Source: Cytophagales bacterium UBA2561
GTDB taxonomy: Bacteria > Bacteroidota > Bacteroidia > Cytophagales > Thermoflexibacteraceae
NCBI GenBank assembly: GCA_002340355.1
Contig: DDLX01000028.1
Coordinates: 620,001 to 684,000 of the forward strand
DNA: 64,000 nucleotides
Direction of reading: 5' to 3'
Shown here: positions 17,257 through 26,837 of the stretch, one piece after another
Numbering within the stretch: the first letter of the stretch is position 1
How the letters are laid out: every line of letters begins with the position of its first letter
Notes under the pieces: generated by a model
The model's input: the letters and a program-made list of their open reading frames with translations, nothing else
What the model was told of the DNA's origin: nothing
The model's database searches: none
Position numbers and translations under genes: made by a program

Positions 17257-17703
17257 GGGGTGAGGTGGGTTTAAAGGTTAGGGAATAACTAACTTAATTA
17301 TACGAAAAAAAAAGCTAAAAAGATGCTTTTTGGGCTTCATTTTAGCAGATTCCTTATGACCTTAATAAGTTTTGCATCCCAAAAAAGTTTTTCTGTAAGA
17401 TAAGCATTTTAGAGCTAAAAAATTCGGTGATATTTTTTTATTTTATTGGGGGTTTCGTTCTTTCGTAAGAGAGGAGTTTTTCAGGAAGATTTAATTAAAA
17501 CAAATACAATTCTTTAAGATAAACGAAAAAACAAACGAATCGCTGACCTAATTGGATTGTACGTATCAATATTCCAAAAAACACTTTTTTTCATTTTTAA
17601 TACGACCTTTGTACTTATCCTATTATCAGAGAATTTTTGCAATACTTGACTAGTTGAAAGTATCCCAAAAAATATAAGTTAATTATTAAAAACTAAAAAT
17701 TTC
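17257..17703. other. Divergent intergenic region, 447 bases
   Basis: This gap between the Usp operon (minus) and the nucleoid-associated protein gene (plus) must carry both promoters. A weak AT-rich hairpin (AAAAAGC/GCTTTTT, about 17309-17332) is the only structure I see. No ORF or RNA gene is supported. Confidence 0.45.
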
Positions 17704-18750
17704 ATGTTCGATTTTTCTACCGTTACAATTGATACTGTGGTGGTGCATCATGTGGGTTGCTCTGCTGAGGATGAGGAAATCCTTCTTTCGGATAATCCGA
17801 TTGCGATGCCCGACGAAATGATGCAAGAATTATTATTTAATTATTTTTTAAAACCATTTAGGGAAGGGGCATTTTGGAATTTTACACATGAAACTGATTT
17901 ACAAAATAACAATGTTCACCGTACCGCTTCCGAAATATTTGAAAATCAAGGAAGTTTATATAAAAAATCAATTTATTTCGCTGAGTTGCTTTATGATGCA
18001 GCCCATCATCCTAAAATCAAAGGAGGCGAACTCTATACGGTTTATTTCAAGGATTGTGTGGTAGATGGCGAAATTATGGATGCCATCGGATTGTTTAAAT
18101 CTGAAAATAAAGAAACGTATTTACGGGTCGAACGAGAAGAAAAAGATTTTGAGATGGCTTATGAAAATGGTATCAATATCAAGAAGTTAGACAAAGGATG
18201 TTTGATTTTTAATACCGAAAAAGAGCAAGGTTACAAAGTTTGTATTATCGACAAAACAGGTAAAGGTGAAGAGGCGTTATATTGGAAAGATGATTTTTTG
18301 GGTGTAAAACTTCGAGAAGATAATTTTTATCATACTCAAACTCATTTGAATATTTGCAAGGGATTTATCGAAGAAGTTTACAACGAAAAAAATGCCGTTG
18401 AGCGTCCTGAACAGATTGATTTACAGAAAAAAGCTGTTGAATTTTTCGAAGAGGGTGGTGTTTATGACCCTGAAAAATTTGAGGAAGCAATTTTTGAAGA
18501 TTCGGATGTAACGGAGGCTTTTCGAGAGTATAAAGAACAATATTTGGACACCCATGAAATCAAGACATTTGAGGAATTTGACATTGCACCTAAAGCCGTA
18601 AAAACTGCCAAAAGGCAATTTAAAAATATCATTAAACTGGATAAAAATTTTCGGATTCATGTAGATGGTAATACCGAACGTCTCGAAAAAGGATATGATG
18701 AAGAAAAGAAGTTACATTACTACAAATTGTACTTTAGAGAGGAAGAGTAA
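17704..18750 (+). CDS. NdpA/YejK-like nucleoid-associated protein
   Basis: The 348-residue acidic protein fits the 37-kDa nucleoid-associated protein family. It has an N-terminal segment with TIDTVVVHHVGCSAEDEEIL, a central beta domain (GELYTVYFKDCVVDGEIMDA, LFKSENKETYLRV) and a C-terminal helical region ending with the strand FRIHVDGNTERLEKG and the tail YYKLYFREEE. In enterobacteria the relative is spread over the nucleoid, with a poorly defined function. The Bacteroidota members are usually solitary, as here. A short GGCTGTG/CACAGCC hairpin follows at 18773-18790. No lesion was seen. Confidence 0.8.
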   Translation: MFDFSTVTIDTVVVHHVGCSAEDEEILLSDNPIAMPDEMMQELLFNYFLKPFREGAFWNFTHETDLQNNNVHRTASEIFENQGSLYKKSIYFAELLYDAAHHPKIKGGELYTVYFKDCVVDGEIMDAIGLFKSENKETYLRVEREEKDFEMAYENGINIKKLDKGCLIFNTEKEQGYKVCIIDKTGKGEEALYWKDDFLGVKLREDNFYHTQTHLNICKGFIEEVYNEKNAVERPEQIDLQKKAVEFFEEGGVYDPEKFEEAIFEDSDVTEAFREYKEQYLDTHEIKTFEEFDIAPKAVKTAKRQFKNIIKLDKNFRIHVDGNTERLEKGYDEEKKLHYYKLYFREEE

Positions 18751-18772
18751 GCAATCAATCCACTTTGCTGTT

Positions 18773-18790
18773 GGCTGTGTCCCCACAGCC
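18773..18790. terminator. Short hairpin GGCTGTG-TCCC-CACAGCC
   Basis: Seven-base GC-rich arms with a four-base loop lie just after the nucleoid-associated gene. The same arms occur at 53306-53323 with a different loop, so this is a small repeat as well as a possible terminator. No T-run follows directly. Confidence 0.5.
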
Positions 18791-18924
18791 GACTGATTTT
18801 CAAATAGATATAAATTACTTGTGAGACACGAGCAACGGCAGTGTAATTTGATTTCCAGTAAGTTATATTTTTCGAACGAAAGTCCTAATAGAATTAAACT
18901 TCTAAAAGGTGAATCATTACAAAA

Positions 18925-19446
18925 TTGAAGAATAGTGTGAAAAATATCTATGAAACGTATCAGTATTTTTCTGAAAAAATTGATGGTCAGATTTCGATTC
19001 TCAAACGAAAATATTTCACAGGAGACACAACTATATTCTTGATTACGAAGGAAATACCTTTAGCAAAAATAATTTTTGAATTAAAACTTCACCGATTTTA
19101 TGGCGAAGGCAAAGCTCTGCAAAATAGAGTACAAATTTATACTACAAAACCTATCCAAGAATTTGAACTAACAAAGCTAAATTTGATACGCAAAATAATT
19201 TTCAGCAATGACACAAAATACTTCAACATTACAAAAGGGAATTCACATCAAAATCTTGTTAATCAGCTAATTTTAAAGCTGGAAATCAATCAATCCCTAA
19301 GAAATTTAATTTGTAAAATTCAATGTCAAAAAATTTCGAAATCATCTTACCAAACACAAATTGACATTGAATGTCTTCCTGAGTTTTTAGATGCCGAAGC
19401 ACTCGAAAATTTATGGGATTTTATCTCTAAATGGCAATTGCGATAA
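18925..19446 (+). CDS. Hypothetical protein without an ATG start
   Basis: I do not recognise this 173-residue protein. It is basic, mixed alpha/beta, with no signal peptide or membrane segment. No ATG occurs in this frame between the preceding stop (18910-18912) and the end of the gene. Translation would have to start at TTG 18925, GTG 18937 or ATT 18916. This could be a real rare-start gene or one that lost its true 5' end. The C-terminal part (DIECLPEFLDAEALENLWDF) looks like a folded domain. It ends 38 bases before purC on the same strand and could share its transcript. Confidence 0.5.
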   Translation: MKNSVKNIYETYQYFSEKIDGQISILKRKYFTGDTTIFLITKEIPLAKIIFELKLHRFYGEGKALQNRVQIYTTKPIQEFELTKLNLIRKIIFSNDTKYFNITKGNSHQNLVNQLILKLEINQSLRNLICKIQCQKISKSSYQTQIDIECLPEFLDAEALENLWDFISKWQLR

Positions 19447-19484
19447 GTTATATAATTCACAAAACTTGATTTGATACTCTATTT

Positions 19485-20438
19485 ATGAATGCTATCCAAG
19501 AAACACATTTTCAGTTTGAAGGACAAACTGATTTTTATCGAGGAAAAGTTCGAGACGTTTATTTTTTCTCAAATGCCGAACAGAATTCAGAAAAAATGGC
19601 AATTGTGGCTTCTGACCGCATTTCTGCCTTTGATTTTATTTTGCCTCGTGCGATTCCCTACAAAGGTCAGATTCTCAATCAAATAGCTTCAAAATTTTTA
19701 CAAGCTACGCAAGATATTTGTCCCAATTGGTTGGAAAAAGTACCTCATCCCAGTGTGAGTATTGGCAAAAAATGTGAGCCTTATCCCGTTGAAATGGTCA
19801 TTCGGGGATATTTGGCGGGACACGCTTGGCGAGAATATCAAGCAGGAAAACGAACTCTTTGCGGAGTTGCCTTGCCTGAAAATTTGAAAGAAAATGACCC
19901 TTTTCCGAAGCCCATTATTACGCCAGCTACCAAAGCCCAAGAAGGACATGACGAAGATATTTCCAAAGAAGAAATTATTGCTCAAGGGATAGTTTCGGCT
20001 TCTGATTACGAAGTTTTGGAAAAATATACATATGCCCTTTTCCAACGAGGGACGGAAATGGCACAAAAACAAGGTTTAATTTTGGTGGATACCAAGTACG
20101 AATTTGGAAAATTAGGCGATACGATTTATCTGATTGATGAAATTCATACGCCTGATTCTTCTCGTTATTTTTATGCCGAAGGTTACGAAAAGCGTCAGCA
20201 AAAAGGCGAAAAACAAAAGCAATTATCGAAAGAATTTGTTCGTCAATGGCTGATTAGTCAGGGTTTTCAGGGGTTGGAAGGACAACAAATGCCCGAAATT
20301 CCTGATGAAATTGTGACTCAAATATCAAATCGGTATATTGAACTGTATGAGACAATTACAGGAGAAAAGTTTGAGAAAATGACCTATGAGGATAGTTTGG
20401 AGATGATGCAAAAACGCATTTCGGAAAGTATCTTCTAA
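19485..20438 (+). CDS. purC: Phosphoribosylaminoimidazole-succinocarboxamide synthase
   Basis: SAICAR synthase joins CAIR and aspartate with ATP in purine biosynthesis. The 317-residue form (longer than the ~240-residue bacterial type) is the one normal in Bacteroidota. Signature stretches are FYRGKVRDVYFFS with the early glycine-containing loop, ASDRISAFDFILPRAIPYKG, VEMVIRGYLAGHAW, EGHDEDISKEE and LVDTKYEFG. All are intact. The gene is separate from other pur genes here and is followed by an intrinsic-type terminator at 20474-20510. Confidence 0.97.
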   Translation: MNAIQETHFQFEGQTDFYRGKVRDVYFFSNAEQNSEKMAIVASDRISAFDFILPRAIPYKGQILNQIASKFLQATQDICPNWLEKVPHPSVSIGKKCEPYPVEMVIRGYLAGHAWREYQAGKRTLCGVALPENLKENDPFPKPIITPATKAQEGHDEDISKEEIIAQGIVSASDYEVLEKYTYALFQRGTEMAQKQGLILVDTKYEFGKLGDTIYLIDEIHTPDSSRYFYAEGYEKRQQKGEKQKQLSKEFVRQWLISQGFQGLEGQQMPEIPDEIVTQISNRYIELYETITGEKFEKMTYEDSLEMMQKRISESIF

Positions 20439-20473
20439 AAACCAAGTCAGCTCAATTGAAAATATTTCGAATA

Positions 20474-20510
20474 AAAACCAATTTTGTGTTCTGCAAGATT
20501 GGTTTTTTTT
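20474..20510 (+). terminator. Intrinsic terminator after purC
   Basis: Arms AAAACCAAT and ATTGGTTTT, a 15-base loop and a run of eight T residues lie 36 bases after the purC stop. Confidence 0.75.
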
Positions 20511-20578
20511 ATTGAATCTGTGCTAAGTTTGGATAAATGAAACTTTTGAGTGCTAGTTACAACTACAAATAAGAATTA

Positions 20579-21849
20579 ATGACACTTGCTGAAAAAATTA
20601 CTGATACTGCGCTTTTTGAGAAAACCGTGATTGATATTTTGCGTGAGCAATACCCCAAATATTGGAATATGATACATGGAGGAATGCAAAAGGAAAAACT
20701 GTTTAGTCACCTCTTGATGCTTTTCACAAACTTTCTAATGGAGATTTTGTCCTATTTGAAATAACAACAACAGATGCCAAAGGAATTAAAAATAAACGAT
20801 TAGATACTAAAGATGGTGATTTAATTAAGGCAGGAATAAAAGCGGAAGAATGGAGAACCAAATATCCAAATTCAAAATATACGGTATGGCTTTGTACTAA
20901 TATCCAAATTAAAGATAATAAATTTAACAACGTTTTTACTGAGACAGAACTAAAAGCAAAAGAATTAGGATTATACACACGTTATCTTGAATCATCAGCA
21001 ATAACATCCTTTTTAGAAAATAATCCAGCAGGATAATGGTTAGCCGAAAAATATTTAGGAATAACAGCAGTTAGATTATCGTCACAAAAATTAAAACAAA
21101 TATGTAACAGAAACCTCTTTAACTATAAAAACGAAATTTGTTTTGATACAAACAAGGCAATAGGAAGAGATAGTGTTTTTAATAGTGTTTTTAAAAGTCC
21201 TAACCAATCTAAATATTTGATAATTGGAAAATCAGGAACAGGAAAATCAACATTTGCATATCAGCAGTTAAGAAAGTTTGAAAAGAATGGACAATTTACA
21301 TTAAGAATAATTCCTCAATTTATTGAAAATTCGATTTCTATCAGAAACGCATTCACAAAACAATTAAAAGAATACCAAGAGAAGCTTAAAATAGAGGATT
21401 CCTTTTTTACTCAATTAAGAAATAGTCCAATTATCGGTGTTTTTGATGATGTTAATAATACCTCAAATCCATTAAAACTTATTGAAAAAATACTGATATG
21501 GGAAAATAACCCAAGCTTTATTGTTTTAGTACCAATTTGGGTGAATGTTTATAATCAGTTACCCAGCCGTTTAAGGGAGGAAAAAGAAAAACTTATTAAT
21601 AAAATATACATTGATAAATATTCAATATATGAATCTTTCAACGCAATAAATAAAATATCACAGAAACGTAACTTGGGTTGTAGTCGCTATCAAACGGAGA
21701 CAATTGCTTTTGAATTATTTTATAGCCCTTTTCTACTTGGTACTTGTGGAAGCTTGAATCAATTAAACAGCGATAACTGGCTACAATGTACTGTAAACCC
21801 AATAGAAGAGTATATCAATGAAAAAATCAATGAGATTGAAAAAAGCTAA
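20579..21849 (+). pseudogene. Decayed P-loop NTPase (STAND-like), several lesions
   Basis: An intact start (MTLAEKITDTALFEKTVIDI) runs 61 codons and is then shifted: the homologous reading moves to another frame at about 20690. That frame carries TAG at 20704-20706 and TAA at 21034-21036, and is open again to 21849. Joined together it encodes an N-terminal domain (SPLDAFHKLSNGDFVLFEIT, EEWRTKYPNSKYTVWLCTN) with the feel of a restriction-nuclease-like or effector module. A P-loop ATPase follows, with Walker A IIGKSGTGKSTFAY and Walker B PIIGVFDDVNN. The 3' end stops at IS debris, so the C-terminal sensor part is lost. The assignment to STAND/Avs-like defence NTPases is an inference from the architecture. 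Confidence 0.6.
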
Positions 21850-21869
21850 ACATGCCTTATTTTCGGGCG

Positions 21870-22013
21870 CATTTGCTTGCCTAGATGCCTTCAAAGGCTT
21901 ACTCATTCGATATGAAATATTAACTCAAAACGGGCTCAGTATGAATATTTTAGCCTGTATACTCCGATTTGTTCTTAGAATTGATAAAAAAGTTAAGCTA
22001 ACTTAATAAACAA
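21870..22013 (+). mobile_element. C-terminal IS transposase remnant (IS5-like)
   Basis: The frame reads DAFKGLLIRYEILTQNGLSM then NILACILRFVLRIDKKVKLT and a stop, the typical end of IS5/IS4-type transposases. 21894-22013 is almost identical to 7214-7333. This copy keeps the last residues intact but lacks everything upstream. It lies against the broken end of the NTPase pseudogene, suggesting that it truncated that gene. Confidence 0.55.
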
Positions 22014-22220
22014 TTTTTTAGCTTATAATCAATATATTATCTCAATACTTACTACTCTATACTTGGTACTAAATACGCAACTTACGTTTTTATTTCGGAA
22101 TGAAAAAATCTCGTTAGGAAAAGTATAAATAAGTACAACTCTATTTTAAAGAATTTCGTTCAAAACTCTGAACTCCTCCTCTGAATTTTAATATTAAATC
22201 TTATAATTATACTACTAATT

Positions 22221-25200
22221 ATGCAAACTAAACTTCTATCTTTTCTCTTACTTTTTTTAACAAGTTTTTCTTCTATTTATGCCACTCATATCGTGGGTGG
22301 AGAATTGCGATTGGAGCATGTAAGGAACAATACTTACAACATCAATCTGAACTTGTACTTTGATGAAGTCAATGGAAGCCCCATCTTAATTGAGAATAGA
22401 GTATTCGTGGAGTCTTTTGATAAACGTACCAATACATTCATTACAAGCTATATTCTACCCATAGCAGTCAACGAAATGGTAGAGTATGAAAATCCAACAT
22501 GTGAGATTGCTGAGTTAGCGGTACGTCGTCTTTTTTATAGCCTTGAGATAGAATTAGATCCAGATGATTATACTGATATTGAGGGGTATTATATGTCTTG
22601 GCAACTATGTTGTCGTAATAGAACCATTACTAATATTGTAGATCCTCTTACAGCTGGTCAAGCTTTTTATACCGAATTCCCACCTTTGACTCGAGCTGGA
22701 ACTCGTTTTATTAATTCGTCTCCAACTTTACAAATTCCTGTCAATACGTATGCCTGTGTTAATCAACCTTTTACTTTTGATATGTCTGCTACGGATGTAG
22801 ATGGTGATTCCGTAGCTTATCGTTTGAGTACTCCATTAAATGGTTTTGCGGGTACACTAGGTGGTTCATGGAGAAGACCTGCTCCTTACCCTCTAATTGA
22901 TTGGGAAACAGGATATAGTCTAGCTCAAGTCATTCAAGGTAGTCCTCCACTTAACATCAATCAGGATGGAGTATTACAAGTAACTTCCTCAGAAATCGGA
23001 CTCTTTGCTTTTGCAATTACTTATGAAGAGTATCGAGATGATGAACTCATTGGTGTAGTTACACGAGATTATCAAATGTTAGTTATTGATTGCCCAAAAA
23101 CAGGCACCCCTGTAGCAACTCCTTTAATGCCTGATGGTTCGGGAGTATATAATCAAAAGGACACCATTGAATTCAAGTTAAGTGATGTCAATAAGTGTGT
23201 TGATATTGATGTAACAGATACAGAATTAGGATTTCTGACAGGACAGATGATAACAGTTGGAGGTTTTGTAGGAGGCACATTACCTGTTAGTACAGGAGAA
23301 ATTCGGAGGCTTGGAGATGTTGTACGTATGCGAGCTTGTTTCCCAAATGCCCCCAGCTATTCTCAGCCAAATTGTGTTTATGAAATGCAAGTAATTATTC
23401 AAGATCAAAATTGTCCAATTCCTTTACGAGATACGGTCAATCTATTCGTAAAAGTAACCGAAGAAACGGCTTCTCCTCAAATTACGACTTCCTTACCTGA
23501 TTTTTTGAGAACTAGTCAAACTTATTTCACAACCATTACAGAAGAAAACAATCTCAATTTTCAAGTAATTGGAAATGATGCAGATGGAAATTTATTAGAT
23601 TTAAATTTAATTAGTGCAAGTGTAAATCCTGCTGGTTTAGGCATGAATTTTTTGGGTATTCAAGGCGCACCAACTCTAACCGATAATTTTTCATGGGATG
23701 TACCTTGTGGTACAGTTCCTTTTGGACAAGATTCTCTCATTATAGACCTCAGATTTACCGCAACCGAAATTCCACCTGCTGGTACAGTACCTGATTACTT
23801 TCGCTGTGGGGGCGCACAAAGTGATACTATAACAGTTCGTATTTTTGTTCAGAAAAGAACACCTCCTGTTTTTGATGCAGGTGCATTTCAGCTTTGTCCG
23901 AGCAGTACCACTACCTTATCGGTTAGTCGAGCCTATACTGCATTTCGTTGGCAGGACTCAGAAGGAAATATTATAGGAAATAGCCGAACAGTTGACATCA
24001 ATAAGACTGGGTTTTATAGTGTAACCGTCCAAAATGCTGGAGGCTGTGAAGAATTAGGCTGGGCAACTGTAACAGCTCTTCCAGCTCCCGAATTTGAATT
24101 TCCAAGTAATTACACTTTTTGCAAGGGCAGTTCTATTCTACTAAAATCACCTGAGAGTCCAAATTTTACCCGTTATGAGTGGTTTCAAGAAGGAGGCAGA
24201 AAATTAGCAGATGGGACTACTTGGACAACGGGTCTAGGTGGTAAATTTTACTTACAAATTACAAATGATCTAGGATGCGCTGCCGCCGATACTTTTTTTA
24301 TTTCCGTAACTCCTGCTCCACTTTTAGCCATTGACGGGAATTTAGCTATTTGTGAAGGAACATCCGAGACAACCCTAACCGCTATCGGTAAAATACAAAA
24401 CCCTTTTCATAGTGCTGATACACTTGCGTATGAATGGCGTAAAGGTACGATTCTAGTTGGTACAAATGCTGAAATTACAATTGATGAGCTAGGCACTTAC
24501 ACGGCTAAAGTCACCAATTCTAATACAGGATGCTTTACAGAATTACCCGTCACTATTGAAGAAATGGAACTGCTAAAATCGGGTTTACAAGACACTACGT
24601 TCTGTGAAGGAGATTCTATGGCAATACTCGTAGGGGCTGATTTAACTCACCCCCGAAAAACTTTATATGAATGGCGGGATATTTCTTTTCATAAAACCCT
24701 CGCAGATAAAAGGGTGATTATTGGCAAACAAGGGGTTCTAAAAGTAAATCAGGAAGGAATTTATGAAGTCACGATTATTGACAGTTTAACTAGGTGTTCC
24801 ATTAAGGATACTGCCAGAGTTAAGTTTAACCCTGTTCCTTTCTTCGACATTATTGGTTATGATGGCGCACGATGTGAGTTAGGAGACACCCTCAGAGTGA
24901 ATAAAACAAATCTCGCAAAATATCTCATTAAATGGCGAACCCCTAACGGAAAAATTATCGGAAGAGCGGATACATTAGAGGCAATCATTTCAAAAACAGG
25001 ACTTTATGAGGTAACTATAACGGATACAACAACTAATATGAACTGTTCTTTTACTTCAGCTATTGATGTAAAAATTCACCAAAGTCCTGTTGTGAACCTT
25101 AAAGATACTACGGTTTGCGGATATGACTCTATCCCTGCCGTTTTGGTTGGAAGCGATTTTACGCATAGTAAATCGACCCTTTATGAATGGCGAAATATTT

Positions 25201-26837
25201 CCTTTTATCAAAGCCGAGCGGCAAAAGATTCTATTATTGGGAAAAATGGTACATTCAATACCTTCCAAGAGGGTACTTATGAAGTAACCATAACCGATAC
25301 TGTAACCCAATGTTCAGTCAAAGATACTGCCCAAGTAACATTCAATCCGATTCCTTCTTTTAACATTATTGGCTATGATGGTACACGGTGTGACCGCCCA
25401 GATACCCTCCGATTAGATAAAACTAATCTTGGAAATTATAAAATTAAGTGGGAAACATCAAAAGGAAATATCATCGGCAAAACGGATACTTTACAAGTAG
25501 TTGTCTCTAAGACAGGATGGTACAAAGTAACAGCAACTGATACGACTCAAAGTACAGCTTGCTCTTTTACTTCAGCAATTTATGTAACTATTCATCAATC
25601 ACCAACGGTAATTTTGAGTGATACGACCATTTGTAAGACTGACTCTTTAGCCAAACTTATTCCTACGGATTTGGCACATGGTGAAACTATTTTGTACCGT
25701 TGGGCAAGGGCAGCTACTCCTGACTCAATCGTAAGTACTGACCCTATTTTAAGTCTTGATTCAAGTGGTACGTTTATCATTTTTATTGAAGATTCTCTGA
25801 CAGGTTGTATAGCTTCTGATACCGCAACTATTACGATTAATCATGTTCCGAAACTCAAAATTCTGGGAGCAGATTCGGCACTTTGTTCCCGTACTGATAC
25901 ACTCTTTTTAGCTAATACCAATTATAGTAATATGCCGATTCAATGGCAGGGTGAGGGCATTGTCGGACGGTCGGATTCATTAGCAATCGTGGTGTCGAAG
26001 ACAGGTTTTTATCGGGTTACTGTCACAGATACTACGGTGCATAATCAATGTGCCATTTCGGATTCTATTTGGGTTGAGATTAATCCAAATCCTGAAATAC
26101 AAATTCCTAAAGATACCGTTTTATGTTCTCGTCAGCTATTTGAAGTAAGTGCTTTTTTACCCTCTCATGCTTTTGATGCCAAATACGAGTGGAAACGATT
26201 GTTTACAGAAAAAGAAGAGGTTTACGATTCCGCCGTTTTGGTAGTTGATTTCGATTCTTTACAAACTTACGATCCTATTTATTACCAAATTATTGTTCGT
26301 CATCCCTCTACAGGATGTTGGAGTCGGGATACCTTAAAAATGCAATTTGAACGAAATGTAGGTTCAAAAATTATTACTCCAACTACACGAGTTTGTCAAT
26401 TTGATAATTTAGAATTTAAATCTGAACAAGCAGGAAAGTGGGCTTGGCGACAAATCGGAAAAGAATGGATCTTAGGAGATTCGAGTCGCATTTTTAATGT
26501 TCCATTTGATTCCTTAGGAATTTATGAAGTTCGTCTTTGGGTAACGAACGATAATCGTTGTGGATTTGCTGAAGATTTGATTCGGATTCGAACACTCAAA
26601 GCACCTGTTGCTAACCTTCCTGAACAGCTTAAAGCCTGTGAAGATACTGAAATTGAATTAGACGTACTTTTACCTGAACATCGCCCTAGTACTACTTATG
26701 AGTGGAAAATTTTATTGGATGAAAATGATACACTTTTACCAAAATCATCTTTTATCACTGTTACTTATGCTTTGTTATCGGATTATGATATTTATCTCGC
26801 TCCCGAACAAGGACTCAACCTTGAACTAACCGTTTGA
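22221..26837 (+). CDS. Giant Ig-like repeat surface protein, N-terminal 1538 residues
   Basis: A signal peptide (KLLSFLLLFLTSFSSIYA) is followed by THIVGGELRLEHV, a start seen in many Bacteroidota gliding-motility-associated or SprB-like proteins. Ig-like/PKD-like domains follow, many opening with a Cys near a DTTxC or xLCPSS motif and closing with GxYxVTxTDxxTxC. Three copies of a 171-residue unit lie at 24591, 25104 and 25620. The reading frame stops at a TGA (26835-26837) that falls inside another domain. The same frame then continues to 28139 with the rest of the protein. The whole would be about 1972 codons. As sequenced, this part lacks the C-terminal sorting domain and would not be anchored through type IX secretion. 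Confidence 0.8.
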   Translation: MQTKLLSFLLLFLTSFSSIYATHIVGGELRLEHVRNNTYNINLNLYFDEVNGSPILIENRVFVESFDKRTNTFITSYILPIAVNEMVEYENPTCEIAELAVRRLFYSLEIELDPDDYTDIEGYYMSWQLCCRNRTITNIVDPLTAGQAFYTEFPPLTRAGTRFINSSPTLQIPVNTYACVNQPFTFDMSATDVDGDSVAYRLSTPLNGFAGTLGGSWRRPAPYPLIDWETGYSLAQVIQGSPPLNINQDGVLQVTSSEIGLFAFAITYEEYRDDELIGVVTRDYQMLVIDCPKTGTPVATPLMPDGSGVYNQKDTIEFKLSDVNKCVDIDVTDTELGFLTGQMITVGGFVGGTLPVSTGEIRRLGDVVRMRACFPNAPSYSQPNCVYEMQVIIQDQNCPIPLRDTVNLFVKVTEETASPQITTSLPDFLRTSQTYFTTITEENNLNFQVIGNDADGNLLDLNLISASVNPAGLGMNFLGIQGAPTLTDNFSWDVPCGTVPFGQDSLIIDLRFTATEIPPAGTVPDYFRCGGAQSDTITVRIFVQKRTPPVFDAGAFQLCPSSTTTLSVSRAYTAFRWQDSEGNIIGNSRTVDINKTGFYSVTVQNAGGCEELGWATVTALPAPEFEFPSNYTFCKGSSILLKSPESPNFTRYEWFQEGGRKLADGTTWTTGLGGKFYLQITNDLGCAAADTFFISVTPAPLLAIDGNLAICEGTSETTLTAIGKIQNPFHSADTLAYEWRKGTILVGTNAEITIDELGTYTAKVTNSNTGCFTELPVTIEEMELLKSGLQDTTFCEGDSMAILVGADLTHPRKTLYEWRDISFHKTLADKRVIIGKQGVLKVNQEGIYEVTIIDSLTRCSIKDTARVKFNPVPFFDIIGYDGARCELGDTLRVNKTNLAKYLIKWRTPNGKIIGRADTLEAIISKTGLYEVTITDTTTNMNCSFTSAIDVKIHQSPVVNLKDTTVCGYDSIPAVLVGSDFTHSKSTLYEWRNISFYQSRAAKDSIIGKNGTFNTFQEGTYEVTITDTVTQCSVKDTAQVTFNPIPSFNIIGYDGTRCDRPDTLRLDKTNLGNYKIKWETSKGNIIGKTDTLQVVVSKTGWYKVTATDTTQSTACSFTSAIYVTIHQSPTVILSDTTICKTDSLAKLIPTDLAHGETILYRWARAATPDSIVSTDPILSLDSSGTFIIFIEDSLTGCIASDTATITINHVPKLKILGADSALCSRTDTLFLANTNYSNMPIQWQGEGIVGRSDSLAIVVSKTGFYRVTVTDTTVHNQCAISDSIWVEINPNPEIQIPKDTVLCSRQLFEVSAFLPSHAFDAKYEWKRLFTEKEEVYDSAVLVVDFDSLQTYDPIYYQIIVRHPSTGCWSRDTLKMQFERNVGSKIITPTTRVCQFDNLEFKSEQAGKWAWRQIGKEWILGDSSRIFNVPFDSLGIYEVRLWVTNDNRCGFAEDLIRIRTLKAPVANLPEQLKACEDTEIELDVLLPEHRPSTTYEWKILLDENDTLLPKSSFITVTYALLSDYDIYLAPEQGLNLELTV
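24591..26100 (+). repeat. Three tandem ~171-residue repeats in the surface protein
   Basis: Units begin at 24591, 25104 and 25620 (spacing 513 and 516 bases). Each starts DTT-Cys, contains LYEWR or LYRWA, then a GxY/FxVTxTD strand and a second half opening with IIGYDG or ILGADS. Units 1 and 2 are the closest to each other. Unit 3 is more diverged. Confidence 0.75.

Noticed and set aside
17257..17703. tRNA or small RNA in the long divergent gap
   Set aside because: No cloverleaf arms, CCA end or conserved RNA motif could be found by eye; only AT-rich sequence.
26835..26837. TGA recoding (reassigned codon or selenocysteine) in the giant protein
   Set aside because: Several other genes in the window end in TGA, and no selenocysteine-type hairpin or context was seen; a nonsense change or an error is simpler.
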